DNA of 64,000 nucleotides from Panacibacter ginsenosidivorans (GTDB lineage: Bacteria; Bacteroidota; Bacteroidia; Chitinophagales; Chitinophagaceae), in NCBI RefSeq assembly GCF_007971225.1, contig NZ_CP042435.1, positions 434,001-498,000 of the forward strand, written 5' to 3'. A program made the translations under genes and the position numbers. The notes under the pieces were generated by a model. The model saw only the letters and a list, made by a program, of their open reading frames with translations. It was not told the DNA's origin and searched no databases. Position 1 is the stretch's first letter; each line of letters begins with the position of its first letter. Shown piece by piece: positions 17,176-27,000 of this stretch.

Positions 17176-17589
17176 CTAACAATAAGATTCGAAAGCAGCA
17201 ATAAGATTTCTTGCAATAACCTGTGCCGGCCGACCTTCAATCTGATGACGCTCCACAATATGCACCAACTGTCCATCTTTAAACAACGCAATTGCAGGTG
17301 AAGATGGTGGGTAAGGTAAGAGATGCTCCCTTACTCTGTTTACAGCAGCGAGATCAAAACCCGCAAAACTTGTGGTTAAACGATCTGGCTTTTTATCGGT
17401 ATTATTAACTGCCATTACCACTGCAGGCCTTGCACTGCCCGCTGCACAACCACACACAGAATTGATCATTACTAAAGTCGTTCCTTCACTTTTTAAAGCG
17501 GCATCAACTTCATCAGGTGTTACTAATTCATCAAATCCATTGTCTGTTAATTCAGCCTTCATGGGAATCACTATTTCTGCTGGATACAT
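17176..17589 (-). CDS. BrxA/BrxB family bacilliredoxin
   Basis: A 137-residue thioredoxin-fold protein that removes bacillithiol from, or otherwise reduces, thiolated proteins. The active-site motif is SVCGCAAG at about residues 44-51 (CGC, as in YphP/YqiW), and MYPAEIVIPM at the N-terminus is strongly conserved. AGGAGG stands about 6 bases before the ATG (17596-17601), a good Shine-Dalgarno sequence, unusual for Bacteroidota. No bacillithiol synthesis gene is nearby. Confidence 0.9.
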   Translation of the reverse strand: MYPAEIVIPMKAELTDNGFDELVTPDEVDAALKSEGTTLVMINSVCGCAAGSARPAVVMAVNNTDKKPDRLTTSFAGFDLAAVNRVREHLLPYPPSSPAIALFKDGQLVHIVERHQIEGRPAQVIARNLIAAFESYC

Positions 17590-17818
17590 TCTTTTCCTCC
17601 TGTTTTTCGTAATAGATTACAAATGTAACAGAAAACTTCTAAACTTTAAAAATTGAAAATAAAGACATTAAGTCATTTATCGAAAGTCAAAAGCGTCATT
17701 ATGGCGTTAAAAGAGTGTTTAATTGCTGAAAATCTGTAATAATGAGCATTTTTTTGCAATGGTACAGCATTTGGAATTTGGTTGATAATTCAATTATTTA
17801 AAATAAAAACATAATAAA

Positions 17819-18235
17819 ATGACACTCACAAAGCACAATTACAGAAACGTAAATGATTTGTTCGATGAATTTTTTCGTCCAAATGTTTGGGGTAAAGAAA
17901 CAGGATTAACTGTTCCCCCTGTAAACATTCATGAGACAAATGATTCCTACCATGTAGAGTTGGTAGCGCCAGGCTTAAACAAGGAAGATTTTAAAGTAAA
18001 TCTTGAAAAAGGATTACTAACTATCAGTTATGAAAAGAAAGCAGAAAGTGAGAATAAAGATTACAAAACACACCGCAAAGAATTTAGTGTGACCAGTTTT
18101 AAACGCAGCTTTAGTGTTGATGATAAAATAAACGCGGAAGGAATTCAGGCAAAATACGAAAATGGTGTGCTGAAACTCTTATTACCAAAGAAAGAAGAAA
18201 TTAAAGTACAACCTAAAGAAATCGCTATTCAGTAA
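17819..18235 (+). CDS. Small heat shock protein Hsp20
   Basis: A 138-residue alpha-crystallin chaperone that holds unfolding proteins in soluble oligomers. The crystallin domain spans about residues 35-130: VNIHETNDSYHVELVAPGLNKEDF at the start and the hallmark GVLKLLLPKKEE at about 117-128 (GVLxLxLPK). A short basic N-terminal arm (DLFDEFFRPN) and the C-terminal motif KEIAIQ complete it. It is monocistronic with its own terminator. No CIRCE or other heat-shock operator was recognised upstream. Confidence 0.93.
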   Translation: MTLTKHNYRNVNDLFDEFFRPNVWGKETGLTVPPVNIHETNDSYHVELVAPGLNKEDFKVNLEKGLLTISYEKKAESENKDYKTHRKEFSVTSFKRSFSVDDKINAEGIQAKYENGVLKLLLPKKEEIKVQPKEIAIQ

Positions 18236-18276
18236 GTAATTTTTTTGATTCATAAGCAGTTGGTTTTGGTTAATGA

Positions 18277-18301
18277 CCCCGCATTTCTATGCGGGGTTTT
18301 T
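18277..18301 (+). terminator. Intrinsic terminator of the hsp20 gene
   Basis: CCCCGCAT (18277-18284) pairs with ATGCGGGG (18289-18296) around TTCT, followed by TTTTT. Confidence 0.93.
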
Positions 18302-18388
18302 CATTTTGTAATGTTTCCATTGTTATTGCTACTTATACATAAAGTTTATAAACCGATATTTACAAGATAAAGAAACGGTACAACTTGC

Positions 18389-18883
18389 ATGCAGGCTACA
18401 AACGATTTTCTGTCACTTATAAACCAACATCAAAACATCATTCACAAGGTGTGTAACCTTTACATGCATGATGCAACTGATAAAGAAGATCTTTTTCAGG
18501 AAATAACCCTGCAGGCCTGGAATGCTTATAAAAGTTTTCGTGGTGATGCTAAATTTTCAACCTGGCTTTACCGCGTAGCACTAAATACGGCCATCTCTTT
18601 TTATCGTAAAGAAAAAAGAAAGCCTGTCTTTGAATCTGCTAACGAGTTCCCTGATCAACCTGAAGAAACATCCGAAATTGAAGAACAGATGCAGGCTATG
18701 TACAGCGCCATTGGTTCACTTTCTAAAATTGATAAGGCACTTGTAATGCTCTACCTTGAAGATTATAGTTACGATGAAATAAGCAACGTGCTTGGCATTA
18801 CAGCTAATAACGTTGCAGTAAAAATGAACAGGATAAAAACAAAGTTGAAAGAAGAAAGCAAAAAACATTATCAGTTCTCATAA
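18389..18883 (+). CDS. ECF-type RNA polymerase sigma factor
   Basis: A 164-residue sigma-70 family protein with only regions 2 and 4. Region 2 includes DKEDLFQEITLQAWNAYKSFRGDAKFSTWLYRVALNTA (about residues 31-68); region 4 includes DYSYDEISNVLGITANNVAVKMNRIKTKLKE (about 124-154), the -35-reading helix-turn-helix. It is followed after 10 bases by a membrane protein, probably its regulator. Target genes cannot be told from the window. Confidence 0.92.
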   Translation: MQATNDFLSLINQHQNIIHKVCNLYMHDATDKEDLFQEITLQAWNAYKSFRGDAKFSTWLYRVALNTAISFYRKEKRKPVFESANEFPDQPEETSEIEEQMQAMYSAIGSLSKIDKALVMLYLEDYSYDEISNVLGITANNVAVKMNRIKTKLKEESKKHYQFS

Positions 18884-18893
18884 AATAAAATAT

Positions 18894-19529
18894 ATGGAAT
18901 TAGATGAACTGAAATCATTGATCAACGGCCGTATGGAGCGGGTACAAAAAGAAAAATCACCTGCCGAGATTGCCTTGCTTATGGGCAGGAAAACACAATC
19001 CATAACAGGCAAAATAAAACGCAGCCTGCTTATAGAATTAATTATAACAATTGTCTTTACAGTGAGCTGCGCAGCTATAACTGTATTTGCAAAGTATCAT
19101 TCTTTGCGTATCTACTTTGGTATATTTACTATCATCTCCTTATTGTTTATTCCATTGTTATACCTTAAATTAAACAAAACACGAAAACTAACTAACACTA
19201 TTTTCCCTGTAAAGAATAATCTCCAGGTACTGGTAAAACTAATACACGAATACATCAGGCGCTATTTTCAACTTACCATGGCGCTGATACCTTTAAGTAT
19301 TATTATATCATTTATACTTGGTTATACTGACGGAAATTTATCCGATTCCTCAACACAGAATTCATTTTTCTCTAATCTTATTGAATCTCCTCTATTGATG
19401 ACTTTTTTGATTGCTTACATCATTCTTTTTTCTGTGGGCATGTATTACTTTACCAAATGGTATTTGAAAAAGCTTTATGGTAATTATGTAAAACAGCTTG
19501 AAGATCTTATTGCTGAATTAGAGGAATAA
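18894..19529 (+). CDS. Membrane protein coupled to the ECF sigma factor
   Basis: A 211-residue protein. The first 45 residues are cytosolic, charged and helical (MELDELKSLINGRMERVQKEKS), followed by four predicted membrane helices (about 45-65, 72-92, 125-145, 165-187) and a Glu-rich C-terminus ending LIAELEE. The start lies 10 bases after the sigma stop, so the two should be co-transcribed. Position and the cytosolic N-terminal helix suggest an anti-sigma-like role, but no ZAS zinc motif is present. That function is inference. Confidence 0.7.
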   Translation: MELDELKSLINGRMERVQKEKSPAEIALLMGRKTQSITGKIKRSLLIELIITIVFTVSCAAITVFAKYHSLRIYFGIFTIISLLFIPLLYLKLNKTRKLTNTIFPVKNNLQVLVKLIHEYIRRYFQLTMALIPLSIIISFILGYTDGNLSDSSTQNSFFSNLIESPLLMTFLIAYIILFSVGMYYFTKWYLKKLYGNYVKQLEDLIAELEE

Positions 19530-19534
19530 TAATA

Positions 19535-19722
19535 TTTTTTTGAACCCGGCTATTATACTGCTATTTAACTTCTGTTGCGTCGCACGCTTGTACTGATGCA
19601 CATGAATTGGCAATTGTCAACCAACTTTTTAAAATAACACCTGACGAATAAGTTTCCGAACGTACAAGTGAGTGACACAATAGCCGATGCCATAAAACAC
19701 TTCCGTTCGTTACATAAAAAAA
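19535..19722. repeat. Complete palindromic element (A left, B right)
   Basis: Tail TTTTTTTGAACCCGGC from about 19535, arm A GTTGCGTCGCACGCTTGTAC at 19574-19593, a 68 bp centre, arm B at 19662-19681 (last base changed, GACACAAT), and a tail ending ACATAAAAAAAC. It lies between convergent genes. Confidence 0.9.
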
Positions 19723-19755
19723 CTGTTAGCAGTAATAACCACTAACAGTTTTTAT
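19716..19755. terminator. Bidirectional terminator between convergent genes
   Basis: ACTGTTAG (19722-19729) pairs with CTAACAGT (19742-19749), with an A-run on the left and TTTTTATA on the right. It serves both the sigma-factor operon and the leftward metalloprotease gene. Confidence 0.8.
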
Positions 19756-19772
19756 AAACTTTTAAAAAAACT

Positions 19773-22442
19773 TTACTGCTTTAGCACATTTTGCTTAGCC
19801 ACTATATTTCCTTTGGCATCTGTAATCTTTACCAGGTAAGTGCCGGCGGCTACGTTGTTCAAAGGTACTTTTATAGTTTGTGTTCCTTCCGTTGCATCAA
19901 AGCTTTTATTGATAAGCAGTCTGCCTGAAATATCAAATACACTATAATTATATTTCTCTGCAGCAAAAGTTGTAATGTTAATATTAAGCACATCCTTTAC
20001 AGGATTAGGATAAATATGTATCAAACGTTTTGCATCATTTTTCAGTAAAATCACATTTGAATATTCAAGAGAACCATCATTATTGATAATTGCAATTCTA
20101 TAATAATTGTTTCCGGCAAAAGGCAGTGCATCTATGTAAGTATGTTTTCCAACAAGGTCTGCAGCACTAAATTCCAATGAACCAATTGCTGTAAAATTAT
20201 TTCCATCTGTGCTTTTGTCGATTCTAATGGTTTTTACATTTACTGCCTGTAGAATGTCTATATACAGTTTATTACTGTTGTTTACATACTCACCATAAAA
20301 CTTGGAAAGTGTAAGTGGCAAAGCTGTACCATTTAAAGTAGCATTGAAAATTGCTTTTGTATTACGCAGTCCGTCAAAATACAAAAGATAATTATGATTG
20401 GCACTTAAACCAGTAATTGCGCTTAGCGAACCATTACCTGTAAATGTTCTGCAGGCAATAGGTTGTGGGTAATTCTGACCAGCCGGGCAACTGTTAACGT
20501 CATATACAGCAAGTCTTATACCTTGGCCTGAACAGGTATCAGCTTGTCCTGCCGGCGTAGTTGCATAATTGCTGATAAGAATATTTAAACTGCTGTTGCT
20601 GGTACCATTAGTCTTTATAGCATAAAACGCATTATTAACTACAAATTGTCCATTTACAACACCACAGTTAATGGCAGTAAATTGTGGGTCTGAAAGTTTA
20701 TTGCTGGTGGCATGTACCAGGTCAAAGTTTACAATTGTACCAGGTGTTGTAGGTGTTGTAGGAAATGAAGCCGGACAATTATCATTTGAAATGACAGTAT
20801 ATGATAACGGTGTCATTTCACTTGTAAATGCACCGCTGCAAACACCATAAGAATTGCTTTGTTTTGTTGTAGTATATAAGGCGCCCTGGTATGCTGACAC
20901 GTCAAGAGAACGCCTATCTACATAATTGGTTATTGCATAATGCATCAGCTTACTGGGATTAATGTATAAGGCATTATTTCCATTACTTGATTCAAGATCA
21001 TCATTAATGTGTGCAAGATTAAGTGCATGGCCTAACTCATGCAGGATAACCATTTCAAGATCCAGATCCGATCCCTGGGGAAAGCAGGGACCTACCGTAA
21101 AAGTTGTGGTTCCGGCCGAAACGCCATTATTTCTTACAACCATGTCAAACCCAATTTTCTGTGCCTGGTATAAAGTAGTCGATGTTTTTGTACAAGCAGA
21201 AAAATATCCATACGTTGTGGCCAAAACGCCACTGGGCAATACGGCATTACCTGTATTCTTATTATCAAACATGATCACATTTTTATTGTCAGAAGAACTC
21301 ACCGCCTGTGTTGTAGTAGTTCCTCCCTCAATGAAATTTACACCAACCTGTTCTTTCCATGTAGTAATAGCACGCAAAAAAGTAGCTTTCTCGGGAGCAG
21401 TATTAAAATTTTTACCACTACCTGCAGTACTGGTGCTATATAAAAAACTATAACCGCCCAAAGAATTGGTATTCATCAATCTTGGTTCACTTGCCAACGT
21501 ATCACCACCGTATATAAATTCTGCATTCAAAACACTATAAAAAACATTGAGTGTATCAACCGATGTGTTACTGGTTCCATTACTTATTACAACAGCTATT
21601 TTACCTGTTGCTGCTCTTGATGGTACTTTAATTTCAATTTTAGTATCACTCCAGGAAACTATGTATGATGAATAATATGGTATAGAATACGTTGGGCTTG
21701 TTGATGCGGAATTCCCATCTTTAAACTTTACGGCACATGAACCGGAAGGTGTTGCGCCAAACCCAGAGCCATTAATTGTTAGAGTATTATTTGCCGGGTC
21801 ATTTAATGTGCCTCCGTGTACAGTTGTTGGAGAAAAGGAACTTATGCTTGCTGCAAGTACAGTCGATCCTGCATTGGAAGTATTTACTTTATTTACCTTG
21901 TAACTGTTGTTAATTATTTTCAGACCTCTGCCTGTTTTCTGCTGAAGTAAATTGTATAAATTTTTTTCGATGCCTTTATAATTTGCAAATGGTGCATTTG
22001 CTTCATCAGCAGCTTCATCATATCGTAGAAATCCCTGGTCACTGCTGTAAATATCAAGCATTCCTTTTTTGGTGATGGGAGATTTAAGCGAACTTACATT
22101 CGGCTGGCAAAAGAAAATACCTGTTTGACCTTTCTCCAATACAAGCAGATCGGATGCTTCTATGTAAAATAAGTCAACAGTTCCACCAATTGTTACAACC
22201 TCAACTTGTTTTTCTTTTATATCCCCTTTAAAAGATTTGTATACATCAATGGTATTAGTAGTATATATCATCGAATGATCTTCATTCCAGAAACTTTTTT
22301 TACCAACCACTTTTCCTTCAATAATTAAAGATGATTTTTGAACCTTCTCATCAAGATCAACCTTATACAACTGTGCATGCACAAAAGATGAAATAAAAAG
22401 GAGGGATACGAAAAAAACTGTAAAACGATTTAATGCTTTCAT
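19773..22442 (-). CDS. Secreted zinc metalloprotease, T9SS substrate
   Basis: This protein of 889 residues is exported by a signal peptide (MKALNRFTVFFVSLLFISSFVHA) and carries a C-terminal sorting domain from about residue 810 (IHIYPNPVKDVLNIN, then GTYLVKITDAKGNIV), so it should be a type IX secretion substrate. An IPT/TIG-like beta domain covers about residues 200-300. The zinc site is HELGHALNLAH at about 468-478, an HExxHxxxxxH motif in which Asn replaces the usual metzincin Gly; LMHYAITN about 30 residues later resembles a Met-turn. The ATG at 22442 is preferred over upstream in-frame codons because it begins the signal peptide. A matrixin-like peptidase of unknown target. Confidence 0.82.
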   Translation of the reverse strand: MKALNRFTVFFVSLLFISSFVHAQLYKVDLDEKVQKSSLIIEGKVVGKKSFWNEDHSMIYTTNTIDVYKSFKGDIKEKQVEVVTIGGTVDLFYIEASDLLVLEKGQTGIFFCQPNVSSLKSPITKKGMLDIYSSDQGFLRYDEAADEANAPFANYKGIEKNLYNLLQQKTGRGLKIINNSYKVNKVNTSNAGSTVLAASISSFSPTTVHGGTLNDPANNTLTINGSGFGATPSGSCAVKFKDGNSASTSPTYSIPYYSSYIVSWSDTKIEIKVPSRAATGKIAVVISNGTSNTSVDTLNVFYSVLNAEFIYGGDTLASEPRLMNTNSLGGYSFLYSTSTAGSGKNFNTAPEKATFLRAITTWKEQVGVNFIEGGTTTTQAVSSSDNKNVIMFDNKNTGNAVLPSGVLATTYGYFSACTKTSTTLYQAQKIGFDMVVRNNGVSAGTTTFTVGPCFPQGSDLDLEMVILHELGHALNLAHINDDLESSNGNNALYINPSKLMHYAITNYVDRRSLDVSAYQGALYTTTKQSNSYGVCSGAFTSEMTPLSYTVISNDNCPASFPTTPTTPGTIVNFDLVHATSNKLSDPQFTAINCGVVNGQFVVNNAFYAIKTNGTSNSSLNILISNYATTPAGQADTCSGQGIRLAVYDVNSCPAGQNYPQPIACRTFTGNGSLSAITGLSANHNYLLYFDGLRNTKAIFNATLNGTALPLTLSKFYGEYVNNSNKLYIDILQAVNVKTIRIDKSTDGNNFTAIGSLEFSAADLVGKHTYIDALPFAGNNYYRIAIINNDGSLEYSNVILLKNDAKRLIHIYPNPVKDVLNINITTFAAEKYNYSVFDISGRLLINKSFDATEGTQTIKVPLNNVAAGTYLVKITDAKGNIVAKQNVLKQ

Positions 22443-22500
22443 ATTGTTGGTTTTTAGCGAAATACAACATTTAAAAGTACTGGAAAAAGATATACGTGAA

Positions 22501-22536
22501 AAATAAAAAAGCCGTTCGCATGAACGGCTTTTATTT
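22501..22536 (-). terminator. Terminator of the DUF3276 gene
   Basis: GCCGTTC (22511-22517) pairs with GAACGGC (22522-22528) around GCAT. An A-rich run lies on the left and TTTTATTTATT on the right, so it may work in both directions. Confidence 0.85.
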
Positions 22537-22555
22537 ATTAAAATTTTATGGGATA

Positions 22556-22981
22556 TTACCATTTGTCTACCTCTTCTGTTGAACCATTTGAAGATGTGGG
22601 CGTTTCAATTTGCACAATCTCAACAACGGAAACAGTTTCAACCACCGATGCAACTTCTTCTGTGCTCTCTGTTGCATCCTGGCTTTCGGGGTATTCATGG
22701 TTAAATGCATCAAAATCAAAATCAGGCATTAATTCTGTTTTTACATAATCAACTGCTTCGCCCAATGCTTTGATGAACTTGTTGAAATCTTCTTTGTATA
22801 GAAATATTTTATGCCTGTCATAACCATCTTCATTGAAACGTTTCCTGCTTTCTGTAATGGTTAAAAAATAATCATTACCTCGTGTAGCGCGTACATCAAA
22901 AAAATATGTTCTTCTTTTTCCCGCCCGTATACGTTTGCTGTACACGCTTTCCATTTTCTTGTCGTTGTTTTCGTAAGCCAC
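22556..22981 (-). CDS. DUF3276 (PUR-alpha-like) protein
   Basis: A 141-residue protein. Residues about 10-85 (KRIRAGKRRTYFFDVRATRGNDYFLTITESRKR and HKIFLYKEDFNKFIKAL) form the DUF3276/PUR-alpha-like fold, known in Bacteroidota and spirochaetes as a small nucleic-acid-binding domain. The C-terminal 50 residues are acidic and Val/Glu/Thr-rich. It is monocistronic, with a good promoter and terminator, suggesting steady expression. Binding to single-stranded DNA or RNA is expected from the family; cellular role is unknown. Confidence 0.85.
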   Translation of the reverse strand: MAYENNDKKMESVYSKRIRAGKRRTYFFDVRATRGNDYFLTITESRKRFNEDGYDRHKIFLYKEDFNKFIKALGEAVDYVKTELMPDFDFDAFNHEYPESQDATESTEEVASVVETVSVVEIVQIETPTSSNGSTEEVDKW

Positions 22982-23019
22982 TGGTTAATACGATTTTGGT
23001 TAATTAAATCCGTTGATGC

Positions 23020-23050
23020 GCAAATATAGGATTGTTTTAATATTGCCAAA
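23020..23050 (-). promoter_or_regulatory. Promoter of the DUF3276 gene
   Basis: Read leftward, TTTG (23050-23047), an 18 bp spacer and TATATTTGC (23028-23020) match the Bacteroidota -33/-7 pattern TTTG...TAnnTTTG. The -7 box lies about 40 bases before the start at 22981. Confidence 0.65.
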
Positions 23051-23160
23051 ATTTTACCAATTTATTTCGTGCTTTTTTTGCCTTTTTCAAGCAATTATTA
23101 ATTCGCAAAAAGCTTTTTTGCTTCATCAATGCATATTGTACCAGGCTTATCCTGCATCAT

Positions 23161-23516
23161 TTTATTTTTTTATTGAACCGGCATTTTGTTTATATGGCAT
23201 CGCTTGTTGTGTCACTCACTTCATGGTTCTTAACTTTTATGAACAGGATTTTTCTGCCAATATTAATACCACATTTAAATGTATAATATCTCATTTTTGA
23301 TGTTTATATTTTTCTTTGTTTATCCAAAAATATCTTTCAGACTTCTACCTTAATTATTAGTCATTACCTGTAAATTACAAATACATTCTCCACGTCAATT
23401 ACTTCCCTTATTAAACATTTATCCGGCTGATTGCTGCATACAGAATAGAGCGTACAGGAGTGCGACGCAACGAAGCCCGGCCGTACTACAGAAGAAGGGC
23501 TACAAAATTAAAAAAA
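23161..23516. repeat. Long palindromic element in inverted orientation (B left, A right)
   Basis: The tail is TTTTTTTATTGAACCGGC, then arm B at 23206-23225 (GTTGTGTCACTCACTTCATG). A 226 bp AT-rich centre follows, with no open frame. Arm A is at 23452-23471 (GTACAGGAGTGCGACGCAAC) with a tail ending near GGGCTACAAAATTAAAAAAA. This is the reverse complement of the usual A-B order. Confidence 0.85.
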
Positions 23517-23583
23517 TGCAGAAAAATGTTTTATAAATCAAAAAAATGTAATTTTAATTGCTATTTATAAATCTTTTGTAATA

Positions 23584-24060
23584 ATGGATGAAAAAATGGA
23601 TGAACTGGATTACCAGATATTAAGAGAACTGCAGAAGGATGGAGCCATGTCGCTTACAATAATTGCTAAAAAATTAAAGGTTTCAATTGGCACTATACGA
23701 AACAGGTTATCAAGATTAATTGAAGATAATACGGTACAGATCATTGGCCGCGTAGACCCCGACAAAGTTGGATTCCATGCATATGCCCGCATTTTTATTT
23801 CTGTAAAACCAGCAAAACTAATACAGGCCACCGCTAAAAGGTTATCCCAATTTCCTGAAGTTAGTTTTCTTGCGATGATCTCCGGTAAATATGATCTTGA
23901 ATTAAATGTGCAGTGCCGGGATAATAATCACCTGATTGAATTAATGGAAAAGATACATGTTATTGAAGGTGTATATGAAACAGAAACAAACATGTACCTG
24001 AAAGTTTTTAAAATAGCTCAGCCTGATCTTGACCTGGTTAAAGATCTCTGGGCCAAATAA
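23584..24060 (+). CDS. Lrp/AsnC family transcriptional regulator
   Basis: A 158-residue protein. The N-terminal helix-turn-helix LDYQILRELQKDGAMSLTIIAKKLKVSIGTIRNRLSRL lies at about residues 7-44; the RAM ligand-binding domain is about 72-150 (ARIFISVKPAKL, MISGKYDLELNV). Family members sense amino acids and control nearby catabolic or transport genes. It lies 38 bases upstream of susC in the same direction, so it is probably a local regulator of the aminotransferase/aldehyde dehydrogenase locus that follows. The ligand is unknown. Confidence 0.92.
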   Translation: MDEKMDELDYQILRELQKDGAMSLTIIAKKLKVSIGTIRNRLSRLIEDNTVQIIGRVDPDKVGFHAYARIFISVKPAKLIQATAKRLSQFPEVSFLAMISGKYDLELNVQCRDNNHLIELMEKIHVIEGVYETETNMYLKVFKIAQPDLDLVKDLWAK

Positions 24061-24098
24061 CGTTGCCGCCATTAACAAGTAAAACCAAACAACTGCTT

Positions 24099-27000
24099 AT
24101 GAAAGGAAAACAACTGCTCTTATTCATGTTGCTTTTTTTTGCTGCTTTGTATTATCATAATACGTATGCGCAAACCGATGGCACCTTACTTAAAGGAAAA
24201 GTTACAGGCAAAGATGCGCAAGCACTGCCAGGTGTAACGGTACAGGTAAAAGGCAAATCCTCAGAAATTACCCAGACAGATGCTGATGGTAATTTCTCTC
24301 TGCGAACAAAAGAATTTTCAGGAATTCTTGTTTTAACAAGCGTTGGCTATGCAACAAAAGAAATTGCCTTTAATCCTGCGCTTGTTTCATTTGAAATAAA
24401 GTTGGAAGAATCCGTGAGTGTACTGAATGAAGTAGTACTAACCGGTTATATCAAACAAAAGAAAAGTGATATTACCGGTGCCATCTCTTCTGTACGCAAC
24501 AAAGAATTTAAAGACCAGCCGGTATCCAATCTTGCACAAAGCATGCAGGGAAAGGTTTCCGGCGTATTAGTTAGTCAGCCATCGGGCACACCGGGTGCAG
24601 GTTTGCTGGTAAGTGTACGTGGCACCAATAATCCATTATATGTGGTAGATGGTGTTCCAATGATCAGTGAAAGCAACTCGTCTCTTTCTACTTCTTACGA
24701 TACAGATGGTAATGAAGTTGGGCAAGGACAAAATGTAAGTTCTATTTCAGATATCAATCCGGATGATATTGAATCTATCGAGATTTTAAAAGACGCTTCT
24801 TCTGCTTCTATCTATGGTGCACGTGCAGCCAATGGTGTTGTATTGATTACCACAAAAAGAGGTAAGAGTGGAAAAACAGATTTTGCATTCAACAGCTTTA
24901 CCGGAACGCAAACCGCCGCAAGAAAAATTCCATTCCTGGATAGTAAAGGTTTTGTTGCACTGATTGAAGATGCAAGAGCGCAGGATCTGAAGTTATATAA
25001 CCAGGATCCCACTTTATTTGGTGATGGTTTTGATCCTGCTATTCTTACTAACCCTCTTCCTGACTCATGGAACACTGGTGTAAATACCAATTGGCTTGAT
25101 GAAGTTTTGCGTACAGCACCTATAAGTAATATTCAGTTATCTGCGCGTGGTGGTAATGACAAAACAAAATTCTTTATTGCCGGTAATTACTTTGATCAGC
25201 AGGGTATTGTTATCGAAAACTTTTTTAAACGTGGTTCCTTTCGTATGAACGTAGATAACAAAGTAAGTAACCGCGTTTCTATAGGAGCCAATGCCAGCTT
25301 TACTTACAGCCGTAACCGCAGAAGCTTTAATGATGATACTTACACCGGAATTGTAACAAATGCAATAGGCGCATCTCCATTAGAACCCGTTTACAATGCA
25401 GATGGCTCCTACTCTGATTATACAGAATACCAGGCAAGCTGGTTGAGTGACAATCCTGTAAAATCTGCTAAAGAAATTACGGCCTACACTTCAAGCTATC
25501 GTTTTATTGGTTCAGTATTTACAGATATTGATATTGTTAGCAATTTAAAATTCAGGAGTTCATTTAGTACAGATTATTCCAATCTTACAGATGATCAGTT
25601 CTTTGATCCTATAACAACAGACGGCGAAGCTGTAGGTGGTAAAGCAATAAAAGGTTTATACAGGAATACAACATGGCTGAATGAAAACACATTGGTTTAT
25701 CAAAACACCTTTAAAGAAAAACATGATCTTACTTTATTTGGTGGCTTTACCGTACAATCATCAAAGATCAATTCATCATCTATCCGCGGACAAGGTTTTC
25801 CTGCCGGAAGCGGATTGCAAAATATTTCCAGTGCCTCCAGTATTACAGCAGCATCTGACCTTAATACCGGTTGGGGGCTGGTTTCATTCATAGGCCGTGC
25901 TAACTATGCTTTTAATTCAAAGTACCTGGTTGCTTTAAGTGCCCGTTATGATGGTTCTTCAAGATTTGATCCTTCAGACCGGTGGGGATTATTCCCCGCC
26001 GCCTCTGTTGGATGGGTATTGACAAAAGAAAAATTCCTGGAAGATTCTAAGTGGTTAAGCAATCTTAAACTGCGTGTAAGCTATGGTTTAACCGGCGACC
26101 AGGAAATTGGCAACTTCCAATACCTGAGTTATTGGACTCCCGGCCGCTATGATGGTTATGCAGGCTTGCGTCCACGCAACCTCGGCAACAAAGACCTTAC
26201 CTGGCAGCGTAACAAAATGCTCAACCTTGGTATTGATTATGAGATCATGAAAGGCCGTTTCAGCGGTTCAATTGAATACTTTAAAGGCAACAGAACAAAA
26301 TTATTAGCAGAAGCTGCGTTGCCCGCCACATCAGGGTTTCCGTCGATCACCATTAACTCTGGTGAAATACAAAATTCAGGTTTGGAATTTTCTTTGAACG
26401 CATACATTGTTCGACATAAAGATTTTACTTACACTTCTTCTTTCAACATCAGCTATCTTAAGAATAAGATCAAATCTTTGTATTCAGATAATGAATTACT
26501 AAGTGCATATAATGATCTTTTCCCGACACATATTTTAAAAGTAGGGGAAGCAGTAGGGTCATTCTGGGGCATAAAATACCTTGGTGTAAATCCTGATACA
26601 GGTGATCCCGAATTTGAAGATCTTAATAAAGATGGTGTTATTGATGATAACGATCAGCAGATTCTTGGCAAAGCAACACCTGATGTATTTGGTGGATGGA
26701 CAAATGATTTCCGTTATAAGAACTGGGACTTATCTATCGTATCACAATTTAGTTTTGGCAATAAAGTTTATAACCTCATTCGCAGCACTTATCAAACACT
26801 TGGATGGAGCGACCAGGGTTGGGATGAAAATGGTGATCTCTACCAGGTTTATGCAAACAATGCAACTATCGTAAACAACCGTTGGGAAAAACCCGGAGAT
26901 CAAACAGATATACCAAGAGCGTCGCTTATCTTCTCTAATTATTTACAAAATTCATCGCAGTTTATAGAGAACGCATCGTTCTTCCGTATAAGAACAGTCA

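Noticed and set aside
19773-22562. Longer metalloprotease starting at 22562
   Set aside because: The first 40 residues would read through a terminator hairpin and precede a perfect signal peptide at 22442.
23013-23300. Open frame of 95 codons within the long palindromic element
   Set aside because: It crosses a repeat arm and the DUF3276 promoter; composition is that of AT-rich non-coding DNA.
24063-24098. Upstream TTG as the susC start
   Set aside because: It adds 12 residues before a complete signal peptide that begins with ATG at 24099.
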